Positions 15,811 through 23,749 are shown, counted from the first letter of the stretch. The stretch: DNA of 33,833 bases from Bacteroidales bacterium (GCA_030523765.1 JAUNHX010000024.1:1-33833), one strand, 5' to 3'. Numbers and translations are program-made. The notes: generated from the sequence alone by a model not told the origin.

Positions 15811-18057
15811 TTAGCGGCGACGATTGTCATCGCTGCTACGACGAGGGCCACGATCGTTATCGCGACGAGGAGCGCGATCGCCTTCACGACGAGGACCGCG
15901 ATCGCCTTCTCGACGCTGGCGAGGAGCTTCTTCTACATAGCCTTCGGGCTTGGGCAGAAGCGCTTTGCGACTCAGTTTGAGTTTGCCTGTCTTTTCGTCA
16001 ATATTGATGATCTTCACCTGGATGATGTCGCCAAGATTGATCTTGCCTTCGAGGGTATCGGTACGAGCCCAGTCGTATTCACTGATATGCATCAGGCCCT
16101 CTTTACCAGGAAGGAACTCGAGGAAGGCACCAAATTCTACGATACCGGTAACTTTGGCATCATAAACCTGTCCCACTTCGGGAACGGTGCATATCTCTTT
16201 GATCCATTTCACAGCAGCTTCGATGCTATCCTTGTCGGGCGATGCGATATCAACAATACCCAGTTCGCCTTGCTCTTCGATATTGATGATGGTGTTGGTC
16301 TCGGCTTGAATCTTTTGGATAACTTCACCACCTTTACCGATAACGGCACCAATAAAGTCTTTGGGAATTTGAATCTGGACAATGCGGGGAACGAACGACT
16401 TGTAGTCTTCGCGAGGTTCGGCAATCGTTTCTTGCATCTTCTCCATGATGTGCAGACGACCTTGACGAGCTTGCTCCAAAGCCTTAGCAAGTACCTCATA
16501 GCTCAGTCCGTCTACCTTGATATCCATCTGGCAAGCGGTAATACCATCACGGGTACCCGTAACCTTGAAGTCCATATCGCCCAAGTGGTCCTCGTCGCCA
16601 AGAATATCGCTCAAAACAGCCCACTTATCGCCTTTCGAGATTAGGCCCATAGCAATACCTGCCACAGGTTTCTTAATCTTCACACCGGCATCCATCAGGG
16701 CAAGGGTTCCAGCACATACGGTAGCCATCGAAGAGCTTCCGTTCGATTCGAGGATATCACTTACCAAACGGATGGTATAAGGACATTCGGTTTCCGAGGG
16801 AAGCATTCCCTTAAGTGCACGCCAAGCTAGATGGCCATGACCGATCTCGCGGCGGCTAGTGCTACGGCTAGCTTTCACTTCGCCAGTAGCAAACGAGGGG
16901 AAGTTGTAGTGGAGTATGAAACGGCGGCTGCCCGATATAACGGCACCATCGATAGTCTGCTCATCGAGTTTCGTACCCAGCGTACAGGTAGAAAGCGACT
17001 GCGTTTCACCGCGGGTAAAAATAGCCGAACCGTGAACAGAAGGCAAGTAGCTTACTTCGCACCAAATGGGACGAATCTCATCGAGTTGACGACCGTCAAG
17101 ACGGGTACGCTCGTTGAGAACCATATCTCTCATAGCCTCTTTCTCGGTATCGTGATAGTAGCGATCTATCATGAATTGAACATCCTCAGTGAGGGTTTCT
17201 TCGGTATAGTTAGCATCGATGAATTCCTGCTTGATAGCAGCAAAGCCTTCTTCGCGCATATGTTTATTAGCGATGCCTTGTTTGGCAAAGTCGTAGCATT
17301 TCTGGTATACAGCATCGTGGAGACGGGTGCGCAACTCTTCGTCGTTCACCTCGTGGCAGTATTCGCGTTTCACCGTCTTGCCTGTTTCAACAGTCAGTTC
17401 GGCGATAGTGCGGCACTGAATCTTGATGGCTTCGTGGGCAGCCTTTAGGGCACCCAGCATAATATCTTCCGATACCTCTTTCATCTCGCCTTCTACCATC
17501 ATGATGTTCTCTTCAGTAGCAGCAACGATAAGGTCGAGGTCGGCATTGTCGATATCCTCCATAGGAGTGTTGATCACATATTCGCCATTCAGATAGCTTA
17601 CACGAACCTCAGAAACAGGACCGTTGAAAGGAATATCGCTTACAGCAAGAGCCGAAGCGGCAGCCAAAGCGGCCAGTTGGTCGGGCATCGTCTTGTTGTC
17701 GCCCGAAATAAGGGTGATCACCACTTGTACTTCTGCGTGGAAATTGTCGGGGAAGAGAGGACGGAGCGCGCGGTCCACCAAGCGAGCAATCAGAATTTCG
17801 TGCTCAGAGGGGCGAGCTTCGCGTTTGAAGAAACCGCCGGGGAAACGACCCATAGCGGCGTATTTCTCTTGGTATTCAACAGTAAGGGGCATAAAGTCGA
17901 CATGTTCGCCCACTTCGGTTTTGGCACATACAGTAGCTAGCAGCATGGTGTCGTTCATGCGTACAACAGCAGCACCGTCAGCTTGCTTGGCCAGTTTGCC
18001 AGTTTCAACTTCAATGACATGGGATCCCATGTCAATTTTCTTAGTGATAATGTTCAT
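15811..18057 (-). CDS. pnp: Polyribonucleotide nucleotidyltransferase (PNPase)
   Basis: A 748-residue phosphorolytic 3'-5' exoribonuclease. Two RNase PH domains are present (N-terminal [34 protein letters not shown]; the second with [14 protein letters not shown]), separated by the helical domain. The KH domain ([14 protein letters not shown], near residue 572) and the S1 domain ([24 protein letters not shown]) follow. The last 36 residues form an Arg-rich tail with repeating DRGPRR-like units. I start at ATG 18057: the frame is open 15 codons further, but the next upstream ATG lies inside a leader hairpin. It follows rpsO, the order known in many bacteria, and acts in mRNA decay. Confidence 0.96.
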   Translation of the reverse strand: MNIITKKIDMGSHVIEVETGKLAKQADGAAVVRMNDTMLLATVCAKTEVGEHVDFMPLTVEYQEKYAAMGRFPGGFFKREARPSEHEILIARLVDRALRPLFPDNFHAEVQVVITLISGDNKTMPDQLAALAAASALAVSDIPFNGPVSEVRVSYLNGEYVINTPMEDIDNADLDLIVAATEENIMMVEGEMKEVSEDIMLGALKAAHEAIKIQCRTIAELTVETGKTVKREYCHEVNDEELRTRLHDAVYQKCYDFAKQGIANKHMREEGFAAIKQEFIDANYTEETLTEDVQFMIDRYYHDTEKEAMRDMVLNERTRLDGRQLDEIRPIWCEVSYLPSVHGSAIFTRGETQSLSTCTLGTKLDEQTIDGAVISGSRRFILHYNFPSFATGEVKASRSTSRREIGHGHLAWRALKGMLPSETECPYTIRLVSDILESNGSSSMATVCAGTLALMDAGVKIKKPVAGIAMGLISKGDKWAVLSDILGDEDHLGDMDFKVTGTRDGITACQMDIKVDGLSYEVLAKALEQARQGRLHIMEKMQETIAEPREDYKSFVPRIVQIQIPKDFIGAVIGKGGEVIQKIQAETNTIINIEEQGELGIVDIASPDKDSIEAAVKWIKEICTVPEVGQVYDAKVTGIVEFGAFLEFLPGKEGLMHISEYDWARTDTLEGKINLGDIIQVKIINIDEKTGKLKLSRKALLPKPEGYVEEAPRQRREGDRGPRREGDRAPRRDNDRGPRRSSDDNRRR

Positions 18058-18091
18058 TTTCTTTACTTTTTTCTCGATTTCCAATCGGCTA

Positions 18092-18114
18092 GTTGGCAGC
18101 ACCGTGCTACCAAC
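18092..18114 (-). promoter_or_regulatory. Stem-loop in the pnp leader
   Basis: As minus-strand RNA, GUUGGUAGCA and UGCUGCCAAC pair over ten positions with one U-G wobble around a CGG loop. It ends about 35 bases before the pnp start. In E. coli, pnp is autoregulated through a leader stem that RNase III cleaves and PNPase then attacks; this stem is in the right place for a similar role. That is an analogy and has not been shown here. Confidence 0.5.
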
Positions 18115-18186
18115 CCTTTCTTCTACTTGGTTATAATAATTGATTTCTTACTATAATACAAAAGTCCACGCTACTCTTGCTATATG

Positions 18187-18217
18187 TAAAAAAGTAACCC
18201 AGACTAGCTGGGTTACT
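18187..18217 (-). terminator. Rho-independent terminator after rpsO
   Basis: AGTAACCCAG (18193-18202) and CTGGGTTACT (18208-18217) form a perfect 10-bp stem with a five-base loop. On the minus strand a run of T follows immediately (18192 downward). It lies 28 bases after the rpsO stop and should at least partly separate rpsO from pnp. Confidence 0.85.
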
Positions 18218-18244
18218 CAACCATAACCAAATAAATATGAAAAA

Positions 18245-18514
18245 CTATTTTCTTAAATTCAATTTCTTGATGATGGCGCGGTATCTTTCGATATCCACTT
18301 TCTTCAGGTAGTCAAGCATTTTGCGGCGTTTGCCTACCAAACCTACCAGAGCGCGCTCGGTTACCTGATCTTTCTTGTTCTGTTTCATCAACTCGGTGAG
18401 GTGCTGAATACGGTAAGTATAGAGGGCTACCTGTGCTTCGGCTGAACCCGTGTCCTTAGCCGATTTGCCATACTGTGCAAAGATTTCTTCTTTCTTTTCT
18501 TTCGTAAGGTACAT
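18245..18514 (-). CDS. rpsO: 30S ribosomal protein S15
   Basis: An 89-residue S15, the normal length. The family blocks TGSAEAQVALYTYRI, HLTELM and GLVGKRRKMLDYLKK are present, and the C-terminus ends in KLNLRK as expected. S15 binds 16S rRNA early in 30S assembly. It has its own promoter and terminator and lies upstream of pnp. In some bacteria S15 represses its own mRNA through the leader; I see no clear 16S mimic in the short leader here. Confidence 0.97.
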   Translation of the reverse strand: MYLTKEKKEEIFAQYGKSAKDTGSAEAQVALYTYRIQHLTELMKQNKKDQVTERALVGLVGKRRKMLDYLKKVDIERYRAIIKKLNLRK

Positions 18515-18552
18515 AATTATAAATCTCTTTATTTGTCTTTAAAAATCGGATG

Positions 18553-18581
18553 CAAAGATACATCGTTTTTCGTTACCACAA
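18553..18581 (-). promoter_or_regulatory. Promoter of rpsO
   Basis: TATCTTTG is read on the minus strand from 18560 to 18553, with a TTG from 18581 to 18579, 18 bases upstream. Transcription should begin near 18546, about 30 bases before the start codon. Confidence 0.7.
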
Positions 18582-18779
18582 AAAACTTTTTTAATCTAGA
18601 ATTATAGTATATATCATAATGATGTGTTTTTCAACACTATCGCATAACTGTTAAAAAATGTTTAAGAAACGCATTTTAGGTGGCAAGAACGGCTATGAAA
18701 GTCAAAAAAATCAAAAAATAGATCTCTTTTATTGTTACTTTTGTGTCGTTATTGAGGTATTAGAGTCTTCTTTTTTCCT

Positions 18780-18995
18780 CTATTTAGTATTTGTAGACTC
18801 TTTTTTTCTCATCTGCCGCATTATTTTCTTACGGAGCCTACCTATACGCTTTACCTGATGTTCAAAAGTCAGTTTTTCGATTAAGGTAGGTTCATGATTT
18901 ATCTTTTTGCGTGTAATCTTGTTCATGATGAAATTGATCACGCTGAAAATGCAGGCCACAATGCTTAGTAGGAGAGTGAGAATGGTGATAATCAT
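18780..18995 (-). CDS. Small single-pass membrane protein, unknown
   Basis: A 71-residue frame with one strongly hydrophobic N-terminal segment (residues 2-24) followed by a highly basic tail (KITRKKIN, RIGRLRKKIMRQMRKK) that should stay in the cytoplasm. It begins 57 bases after the radical-SAM stop, in the same direction, with no terminator between, so it could be the last gene of that operon. I do not recognise the family. The well-formed membrane segment and positive-inside charge favour a real gene, but short length leaves doubt. About 265 bases without another gene separate it from rpsO; they hold the rpsO promoter and otherwise nothing I recognise. Confidence 0.45.
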   Translation of the reverse strand: MIITILTLLLSIVACIFSVINFIMNKITRKKINHEPTLIEKLTFEHQVKRIGRLRKKIMRQMRKKESTNTK

Positions 18996-19052
18996 ATTGT
19001 ATATAAGGTTTGGTTATAAGTGGGTTGTATATTATTCTTGTTGGGTTGTGTG

Positions 19053-20117
19053 TTAGAATCCTAAGCGGTGATAATGGCAGAAACGGAGATTTTCGTTGTC
19101 ATCGTATAGATGGAGTCCCGATCCTTCGCAATAGCGGAACATATTACAGTTGGCACAGTCCCCCTTGCGGGCCCATTCGCGATTGCGGTATTTCTCAAAA
19201 CGGTTTTCCCATACCTCCCAAAACGAGTCGGTATAGATATTGCCTTGATGAAAATTAGAACGGATACTAGTGCAGCCTGAAATAGAACCATCGCATAGTA
19301 TCGAGGCTACCTCGATGCCAGCACGGCAGTAAAACCAGTGGTCGCGCACCTCTTGTTCGTAGTTGCCTAAGAAGCCTTCACAGCCGTAGTCTACCGCTAT
19401 TCGTCCCTCTTGACGAGTTTTTTTAATGAACTCAAACACCCGGATGAAATCGTCCTTGCTTAGCTGCAGTTCGGGATCGGTAGCAGCACGCCCCATAGGC
19501 ACAATGGTAAATACACGCCAACGGCGAACGCCGAGCGAGATAATATATTCTTTAAATTCTTCTAGCTGGTTAATATTTCGAGGATTGACGCAAGTAACGA
19601 TATCCCATAGCAAGTCTTTTTCGGCAGCAAGCAGACCGATAGCGTGCGAAGCCCGTTGGAACGACTGAGGGTTTTGTCGCAGCCAGTTGTGCTCCTTTTC
19701 CAATCCATCAAGCGATATAGTCATCGAATGGATACCACTGCGCATCAACGAATCAAGGCGGGCCTCATCGAGTAGATATCCGTTGGTAACCATACCCCAA
19801 GGAAATTCTCGTCGGTAAAGCTCCAAACCTACCGCTTCGATATCCTTTCGTACTAGCGCTTCGCCTCCAGTAAATATAATAAAGGTGTTATGGGGATCCA
19901 CATGAGGGAGTACCTCGTTGTCAATAACGCGGAGAAAAACTTCGGCTGGCATATCCTGCTGCGAAGGAATCTGTTTGCAGTCGCTGCCGCAGTGACGACA
20001 GTTGGCGTTGCAGCGTAGCGTACATTCCCAAAAGAGGGTTTGTAGTGGGTGCAGTTTGGCGTTGTTGTGCCTATAGCTGCGGTGCATCTCCAGTCCTATA
20101 CGTTGTCGCAGGTTCAT
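19053..20117 (-). CDS. Radical SAM/SPASM enzyme of the rSAM/lipoprotein pair
   Basis: A 354-residue radical SAM enzyme. The [4Fe-4S] site is CNANCRHC, with C36, C40 and C43; two more cysteines, C32 and C47, flank it. The SAM-binding GGE is at 84-86. The C-terminal SPASM domain has the full seven-cysteine pattern (C264, C275, C282, C321, C324, C330, C347) for auxiliary clusters. SPASM enzymes usually modify peptides or proteins. It matches the enzyme half of the Bacteroidota rSAM/lipoprotein system (I recall TIGR04133 for the enzyme and TIGR04134 for the lipoprotein; not checked). The neighbouring lipoprotein, 31 bases upstream, is the likely substrate or partner. The chemistry is unknown to me. 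Confidence 0.88.
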   Translation of the reverse strand: MNLRQRIGLEMHRSYRHNNAKLHPLQTLFWECTLRCNANCRHCGSDCKQIPSQQDMPAEVFLRVIDNEVLPHVDPHNTFIIFTGGEALVRKDIEAVGLELYRREFPWGMVTNGYLLDEARLDSLMRSGIHSMTISLDGLEKEHNWLRQNPQSFQRASHAIGLLAAEKDLLWDIVTCVNPRNINQLEEFKEYIISLGVRRWRVFTIVPMGRAATDPELQLSKDDFIRVFEFIKKTRQEGRIAVDYGCEGFLGNYEQEVRDHWFYCRAGIEVASILCDGSISGCTSIRSNFHQGNIYTDSFWEVWENRFEKYRNREWARKGDCANCNMFRYCEGSGLHLYDDNENLRFCHYHRLGF

Positions 20118-20127
20118 TTTCAGCCAT

Positions 20128-20147
20128 TATTCGGTTGTTGCCGAATA
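20128..20147 (-). other. Hairpin between lipoprotein and radical-SAM genes
   Basis: TATTCGG (20128-20134) and CCGAATA (20141-20147) form a perfect 7-bp stem with a six-base loop. It fills most of the 31-base gap between the two genes. No T tract follows. It may be an mRNA stability element letting the lipoprotein be made in excess over the enzyme, which is an inference. Confidence 0.55.
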
Positions 20148-20148
20148 G

Positions 20149-20778
20149 TTATTTCTTTTTTACGGTAATAGTTATTTCTTGTTCGGAAGTGCCCAAATTC
20201 CATCCTTGCGACTCACCCGAAGGTTGGGGAAACTCAACCGATAATACCTGCTCCTCATACGAGTCATTCTTCGAACCATCAGTGTCGAGCACCATCACAT
20301 GTTGCTTTTCCCAGGGTCGGTCCGAAGTCTGACATTGGAATACACCATCGGTATCGGTGGTGTCGGAAGCGCGGTTAATATAGTTCTGATAGAATTCATT
20401 TTGTGGATTGCGAATGCCATCGGCACTCACATCGCTGCTCATCAGCGTCACGCGGAGTCCCTTCACTGGATTACCTTGTTGGTCTACCACTTTGCCCTTC
20501 ACTTGGAAGTTCACGGTAGGTACACCGTACATTACTGGCGTGGGCTGTTCGGCCTTTGGATTAGGGCGCGCCTCATCGTTGTCTTTTTTGATGTTATCGT
20601 CAAACGAGCGGGTAGGCACACCATACATCAGCCGTATTTCGTTGCGTGGTTGTGGTCCTTCCTGAGGTGGTTCCTCCTGTTGGGTAATGGTCTTCTGCTG
20701 GTGGCAGCTGCTCAGCCCCAGCGCTCCCATTACCGAGAGGATGATCCAGTTTTTGAATTTAAGGAACTTAATCTTCAT
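20149..20778 (-). CDS. Lipoprotein of the rSAM/lipoprotein pair
   Basis: A 209-residue predicted lipoprotein: a basic N-terminus, hydrophobic segment and lipobox LSSC with C25. I start at 20778 because it opens this signal; the frame continues 17 codons upstream. After a Pro/Glu/Gln-rich linker, MYGVPT occurs twice, at residues 51-56 and 83-88. The second is directly followed by a beta-sandwich resembling the carboxypeptidase-regulatory-like fold (FQVKGKVVDQQGNPVKGLRV ... DTDGVFQC). The family is known as the partner of a radical SAM/SPASM enzyme in Bacteroidota, encoded here immediately downstream. It should sit in the periplasm or on the outer membrane. The function is unknown; modification within the MYGVPT region is plausible but unproven. 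Confidence 0.82.
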   Translation of the reverse strand: MKIKFLKFKNWIILSVMGALGLSSCHQQKTITQQEEPPQEGPQPRNEIRLMYGVPTRSFDDNIKKDNDEARPNPKAEQPTPVMYGVPTVNFQVKGKVVDQQGNPVKGLRVTLMSSDVSADGIRNPQNEFYQNYINRASDTTDTDGVFQCQTSDRPWEKQHVMVLDTDGSKNDSYEEQVLSVEFPQPSGESQGWNLGTSEQEITITVKKK

Positions 20779-20834
20779 AGCTATTCGGATTCTTGTTTGA
20801 GATCTCTTTTTTAGGTAACGGCAAAACAACCTTT

Positions 20835-21899
20835 TTATTGTATTTCTTTCTTATTACCAGTCAACGCCTCTTCTTGCAGGCGGACACTCTCACCATGAAT
20901 TTTCTCGAATAGCTCCTTCACAAATGTATTGTCTAGCCCCATTTGTTGCGCTAACGCAAGATCTTTTTCCAACACCAACTCCCATCGTTTCGGTTGAAAC
21001 ACAGTCATATTGTTTCGTTGTTTCACTAAAGCAATTTTTCGGCTTACTTCCATGCGGGTTCTGAGACTCTCAATCAGTTGGCGGTCTATTTGGTCAATCT
21101 GTTGTCGCAATAGGGTCAAATCTTTGTCGGCCACCTCATCGGATCTCCTCACGATCAAACTATCAAGAAGAGTAATAAGGTGTTGCGGTGTAATCTGTTG
21201 GGCAGCATCGGTGAGAGCTTCTGCTGGTTGAGGATGCACCTCTACCATGAGTCCTTCAAAATGTAGATCCATAGCGGTCTGCATCAGCTGCGGTATCAGT
21301 TCGCGATTTCCCCCTATATGGCTAGGATCGCAGAATACATGTAGTTGCGGCATCAGTCGTTGCAACTCAATAGGTATTTCCCACAGAGGGTTGTTTCGAT
21401 AGCCTATGTTGTTGCGCATAAAGAAACCGCGGTGTATTGCTGCGACTTGGCTAGTGCCTGTGGCCAGCACCCGTTCAATAGCCCCTATCCATAGTTGAAT
21501 ATCGGGGGCGGTAGGGTTCTTTACCATTACTGGCAGTTGTGTGCCTTGAAGTGCTTGGCACAGTTCCTCCATCGAGAACGGATCACCGCTAGTGCGGGCA
21601 CCAATCCAAACAGCATCGATTCCATAACGCAAACATTGTTCTACATGTTGTGGTTGCGCTACTTCGCAGCAAAAACGAACCTGAGGATATTCCTCCTTCA
21701 ACTCTTTTATCCATTGAAGTGCCACTTCGCCTAGACCTTCGAATCCGCCCGGACGACTGCGTGGCTTCCATACCCCACATCGTATCATCGCAATTCGAGG
21801 GTCGCTCGACAATGTTTCGGTAACCGAACGCAGTTGTTCGCGATTTTCGATACTGCAAGGGCCGGCAATGATAAAAGGATAATTGGCTGTATGGAACAT
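20835..21899 (-). CDS. DAHP synthase / chorismate mutase fusion
   Basis: A 354-residue bifunctional protein. Residues 1 to about 250 are a KDO8P-synthase-like (type I-beta) DAHP synthase: IAGPCSIE with metal ligand C15, KPRSRPGGFEG (45-55), DPSH with H194, E220 and D231. It condenses PEP and erythrose 4-phosphate, the first step of aromatic synthesis. Residues about 264-340 are an AroQ-type chorismate mutase (IDQIDRQLIESLRTRMEVSR, IALVKQ), which makes prephenate. This order is known from Porphyromonas and related genera, where prephenate inhibits the synthase. No pheA or tyrA lies beside it; the next gene, 56 bases on, is the rSAM-associated lipoprotein, so the two may be co-transcribed. Confidence 0.93.
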   Translation of the reverse strand: MFHTANYPFIIAGPCSIENREQLRSVTETLSSDPRIAMIRCGVWKPRSRPGGFEGLGEVALQWIKELKEEYPQVRFCCEVAQPQHVEQCLRYGIDAVWIGARTSGDPFSMEELCQALQGTQLPVMVKNPTAPDIQLWIGAIERVLATGTSQVAAIHRGFFMRNNIGYRNNPLWEIPIELQRLMPQLHVFCDPSHIGGNRELIPQLMQTAMDLHFEGLMVEVHPQPAEALTDAAQQITPQHLITLLDSLIVRRSDEVADKDLTLLRQQIDQIDRQLIESLRTRMEVSRKIALVKQRNNMTVFQPKRWELVLEKDLALAQQMGLDNTFVKELFEKIHGESVRLQEEALTGNKKEIQ

Positions 21900-21953
21900 A
21901 GTGGATGCTGGTTTGGGGTTATTCGGAAAAACAAAAGTGCCTCTTTAGGTAGC

Positions 21954-21987
21954 GAAAGCATCTCGACAAGATAGGTGAGATGCTTTC
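21954..21987 (-). terminator. Hairpin after tRNA-Gly
   Basis: GAAAGCATCTC (21954-21964) and GAGATGCTTTC (21977-21987) are a perfect 11-bp inverted repeat around a 12-base loop, starting eight bases past the tRNA 3' end on the minus strand. No T tract follows, so it may serve tRNA 3' processing or partial termination before the DAHP synthase gene. Confidence 0.55.
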
Positions 21988-21994
21988 ATAGAGG

Positions 21995-22067
21995 AGCGAT
22001 AGACGGGGCTCGAACCCGCGACCTGCGGCTTGGGAAGCCGCCGCTCTACCAACTGAGCTACTATCGC
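21995..22067 (-). tRNA. tRNA-Gly, anticodon CCC
   Basis: A complete cloverleaf of 73 bases: acceptor GCGATAG/CTATCGC, D stem GCTC/GAGC, anticodon stem GCGGC/GCCGC with loop TTCCCAA (anticodon CCC) and T stem GCGGG/CCCGT with loop TTCGAGC. The discriminator base is U, as expected for bacterial glycine tRNA. CCA is not encoded. Confidence 0.96.
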
Positions 22068-22221
22068 ATAGAGCAAAAACAACAACATAACTCCATTTCA
22101 AAAGAAATATTGTGCTACTGCATTATTTTTTTTCTGTTTTTTTTGCTATATAAACGATAGGAATATATGGGCAGCAGTTCAAACCCCATCAGCGAAAACC
22201 TTCCATTTGCAAAAAACTGTG

Positions 22222-22229
22222 TATCTTTG
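22222..22229 (+). promoter_or_regulatory. Promoter -7 element for the PAP2 gene
   Basis: TATCTTTG followed by CACC, 24 bases before ATG 22254. No clear -33 TTG is seen. It places the transcription start after ATG 22167, so the longer frame is not used. Confidence 0.6.
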
Positions 22230-22253
22230 CACCGAAATTTACGATTTAGAAAA

Positions 22254-22916
22254 ATGAAACGATCACTCCTTCAGTATTCAGCGTTGCCACTATTATGGTT
22301 GTTCTTGCTGATGATCCCCTCCCGCATAGTTGTAGCGCAGGGAATCGATTATAACATATTGTGCGAGTTGCAGCAACATCGTACCGATGCGATGGACAAC
22401 CTGATGGAATGGACCTCCAATAGTTTGGTGCTAGCTCCCGCTATTCCAGCAGGAATGCTAGGCGTAGGATTGCTTACAGACGATAAAAACATGATCCATT
22501 TGGGTACCGCGACTGGATTCTCATTCCTTACGGCAACAGTAATAACGGAGGTAACAAAGAATACAGTCCGTAGGCCCCGTCCCTACAACGGCTATCCTGA
22601 CGACCTTTTGCCGGTAAAAACAACCTATGGGTTCTCCTTCCCTTCGGGCCACACCTCGCTCACCTTCTCGGTAGCTACTGCCCTGAGTCTATCCTATCCC
22701 AAATGGTATGTGGTTGTACCCTCAATGCTTTGGGCTTCCGGTGTAGCCTTCTCTCGTCTTTATCTAGGAGTCCATTATCCTTCCGATGTACTAACAGGCG
22801 TTTTGGTGGGTGTTGCTTCAGGGTTTTGTGGATATTGGCTCTCCAGCTATCTCCAAAAAGATTCGCCCGTCCCCACAACCAAAGCTATCATGATACCGAT
22901 TACCATCAATTTCTAA
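22254..22916 (+). CDS. PAP2-family membrane phosphatase
   Basis: A 220-residue phosphatase of the PAP2 superfamily with all three motifs: K102xxxxxxR109P, PSGH (130-133) and SR...H174...D178. The first about 28 residues form a signal-like hydrophobic segment ending VVAQ, and two or three further membrane segments follow. The active site should face the periplasm. Family members dephosphorylate undecaprenyl pyrophosphate, phosphatidic acid or lipid A; the substrate cannot be chosen from sequence. ATG 22254 is preferred over 22167 because the promoter lies between them. The next gene starts 112 bases downstream and may be transcribed with it. Confidence 0.9.
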   Translation: MKRSLLQYSALPLLWLFLLMIPSRIVVAQGIDYNILCELQQHRTDAMDNLMEWTSNSLVLAPAIPAGMLGVGLLTDDKNMIHLGTATGFSFLTATVITEVTKNTVRRPRPYNGYPDDLLPVKTTYGFSFPSGHTSLTFSVATALSLSYPKWYVVVPSMLWASGVAFSRLYLGVHYPSDVLTGVLVGVASGFCGYWLSSYLQKDSPVPTTKAIMIPITINF

Positions 22917-23028
22917 ACGGAGCGTCCAAAAGTACTTTCGAGACCGTAGTGCATATACGTCACTGACCGAAGGAAAGTAACCATTAATTTCTATAACCAA
23001 TAACCGATAACCAATACCCTTTCACAAG

Positions 23029-23523
23029 ATGAACCAATTGAATATCAACCTCAACCCTGCTACGCCAACCGATATCGATGTCATTTATGAATTCATCCAT
23101 CAGATGTCTATTTACGAGAAGTGTGAGGCAGATTTCGTTACCGATAAACAGACCCTTTATGCCTCCCTTTTCGAACAGCGGGCCGCCGAATGTCTGCTTC
23201 TGCGCGAGAACGGATGTCAAGAGGTAATAGGATTTGCTATCTTTTTCCACAATTTCTCCACTTTTGTGGGTCGTCGCGGACTCTATGTCGAGGAGCTTTA
23301 TATTGTACCCGAAAAAAGGGGTAAAGGCTACGGAACGGCGGTACTGCGTCATTTAGCCAAAATTGCAGTAGAGCGTCGTTGCGGACGAATGGAATGGATC
23401 TGTATCGACTGGAACAAACCAGCTCTCTCTGTTTATCGCGCCATAGGGGCAAAACCGATGGATGAGTGGACCATACAGCGAATGGATGAAGCTACGTTGC
23501 AACGTTTCGCCGTAGGCAATTAA
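23029..23523 (+). CDS. GNAT-family N-acetyltransferase
   Basis: A 164-residue GNAT enzyme. The acetyl-CoA pyrophosphate loop is RGKGYG (97-102), preceded by LYVEELYIVPEK and followed by CGRMEWICIDWNKPALSVYRAIGA. This layout, with the WNxPA motif and a C-terminal MDEWT, resembles the diamine/thialysine acetyltransferase (SSAT-like) group. It would transfer acetyl from acetyl-CoA to a small amine or amino-acid analogue in the cytoplasm, but the substrate is inference from resemblance. It lies alone between the PAP2 gene and the promoter of the beta-CASP gene. Confidence 0.85.
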   Translation: MNQLNINLNPATPTDIDVIYEFIHQMSIYEKCEADFVTDKQTLYASLFEQRAAECLLLRENGCQEVIGFAIFFHNFSTFVGRRGLYVEELYIVPEKRGKGYGTAVLRHLAKIAVERRCGRMEWICIDWNKPALSVYRAIGAKPMDEWTIQRMDEATLQRFAVGN

Positions 23524-23592
23524 GAAGTGCTTTTCTCGAAAAGCTAGGGAGAGAGAATGAGAGATTTTTTTTCGCGATAAAAGAAAAATTAT

Positions 23593-23741
23593 TATCTTTG
23601 TACGATGCTTTGCGCCGTCGCTGATGGGTGCGGTATGCTTGCAACGGATAGGAATGCAGAACGTTGTGAAGATGCCGACGGTTCTCGACGGCATGAAAAG
23701 TTTGTAAAAGTGTATAACAAATATAGTATAATTGTAAGGAG
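23593..23741 (+). promoter_or_regulatory. Promoter and 143-base leader of the beta-CASP gene
   Basis: TATCTTTG at 23593-23600 predicts transcription from about 23607, leaving an unusually long leader. The leader contains GCCGTCG near its start and CGACGGC near 23685-23695, which can pair, plus local TGCCG/CGGCA pairing, so it can fold in more than one way. AAGGAG at 23736-23741, eight bases before ATG 23750, is a rare good Shine-Dalgarno for this phylum. I do not recognise a riboswitch class. Confidence 0.5.
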
Positions 23742-23749
23742 ATCTGAAT

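Noticed and set aside
18658..18858. 66-codon plus-strand frame between rpsO and the small membrane protein
   Set aside because: Hydrophobic Phe/Ile-rich noise opposite a more plausible minus-strand frame; no promoter.
20778..20829. Longer start for the lipoprotein (17 codons upstream)
   Set aside because: The added Arg-rich residues would precede and spoil the lipoprotein signal.
23529..23544. GCTTTT/AAAAGC hairpin after the GNAT gene as terminator
   Set aside because: Only six base pairs, A/T-rich, and no T tract directly after it.
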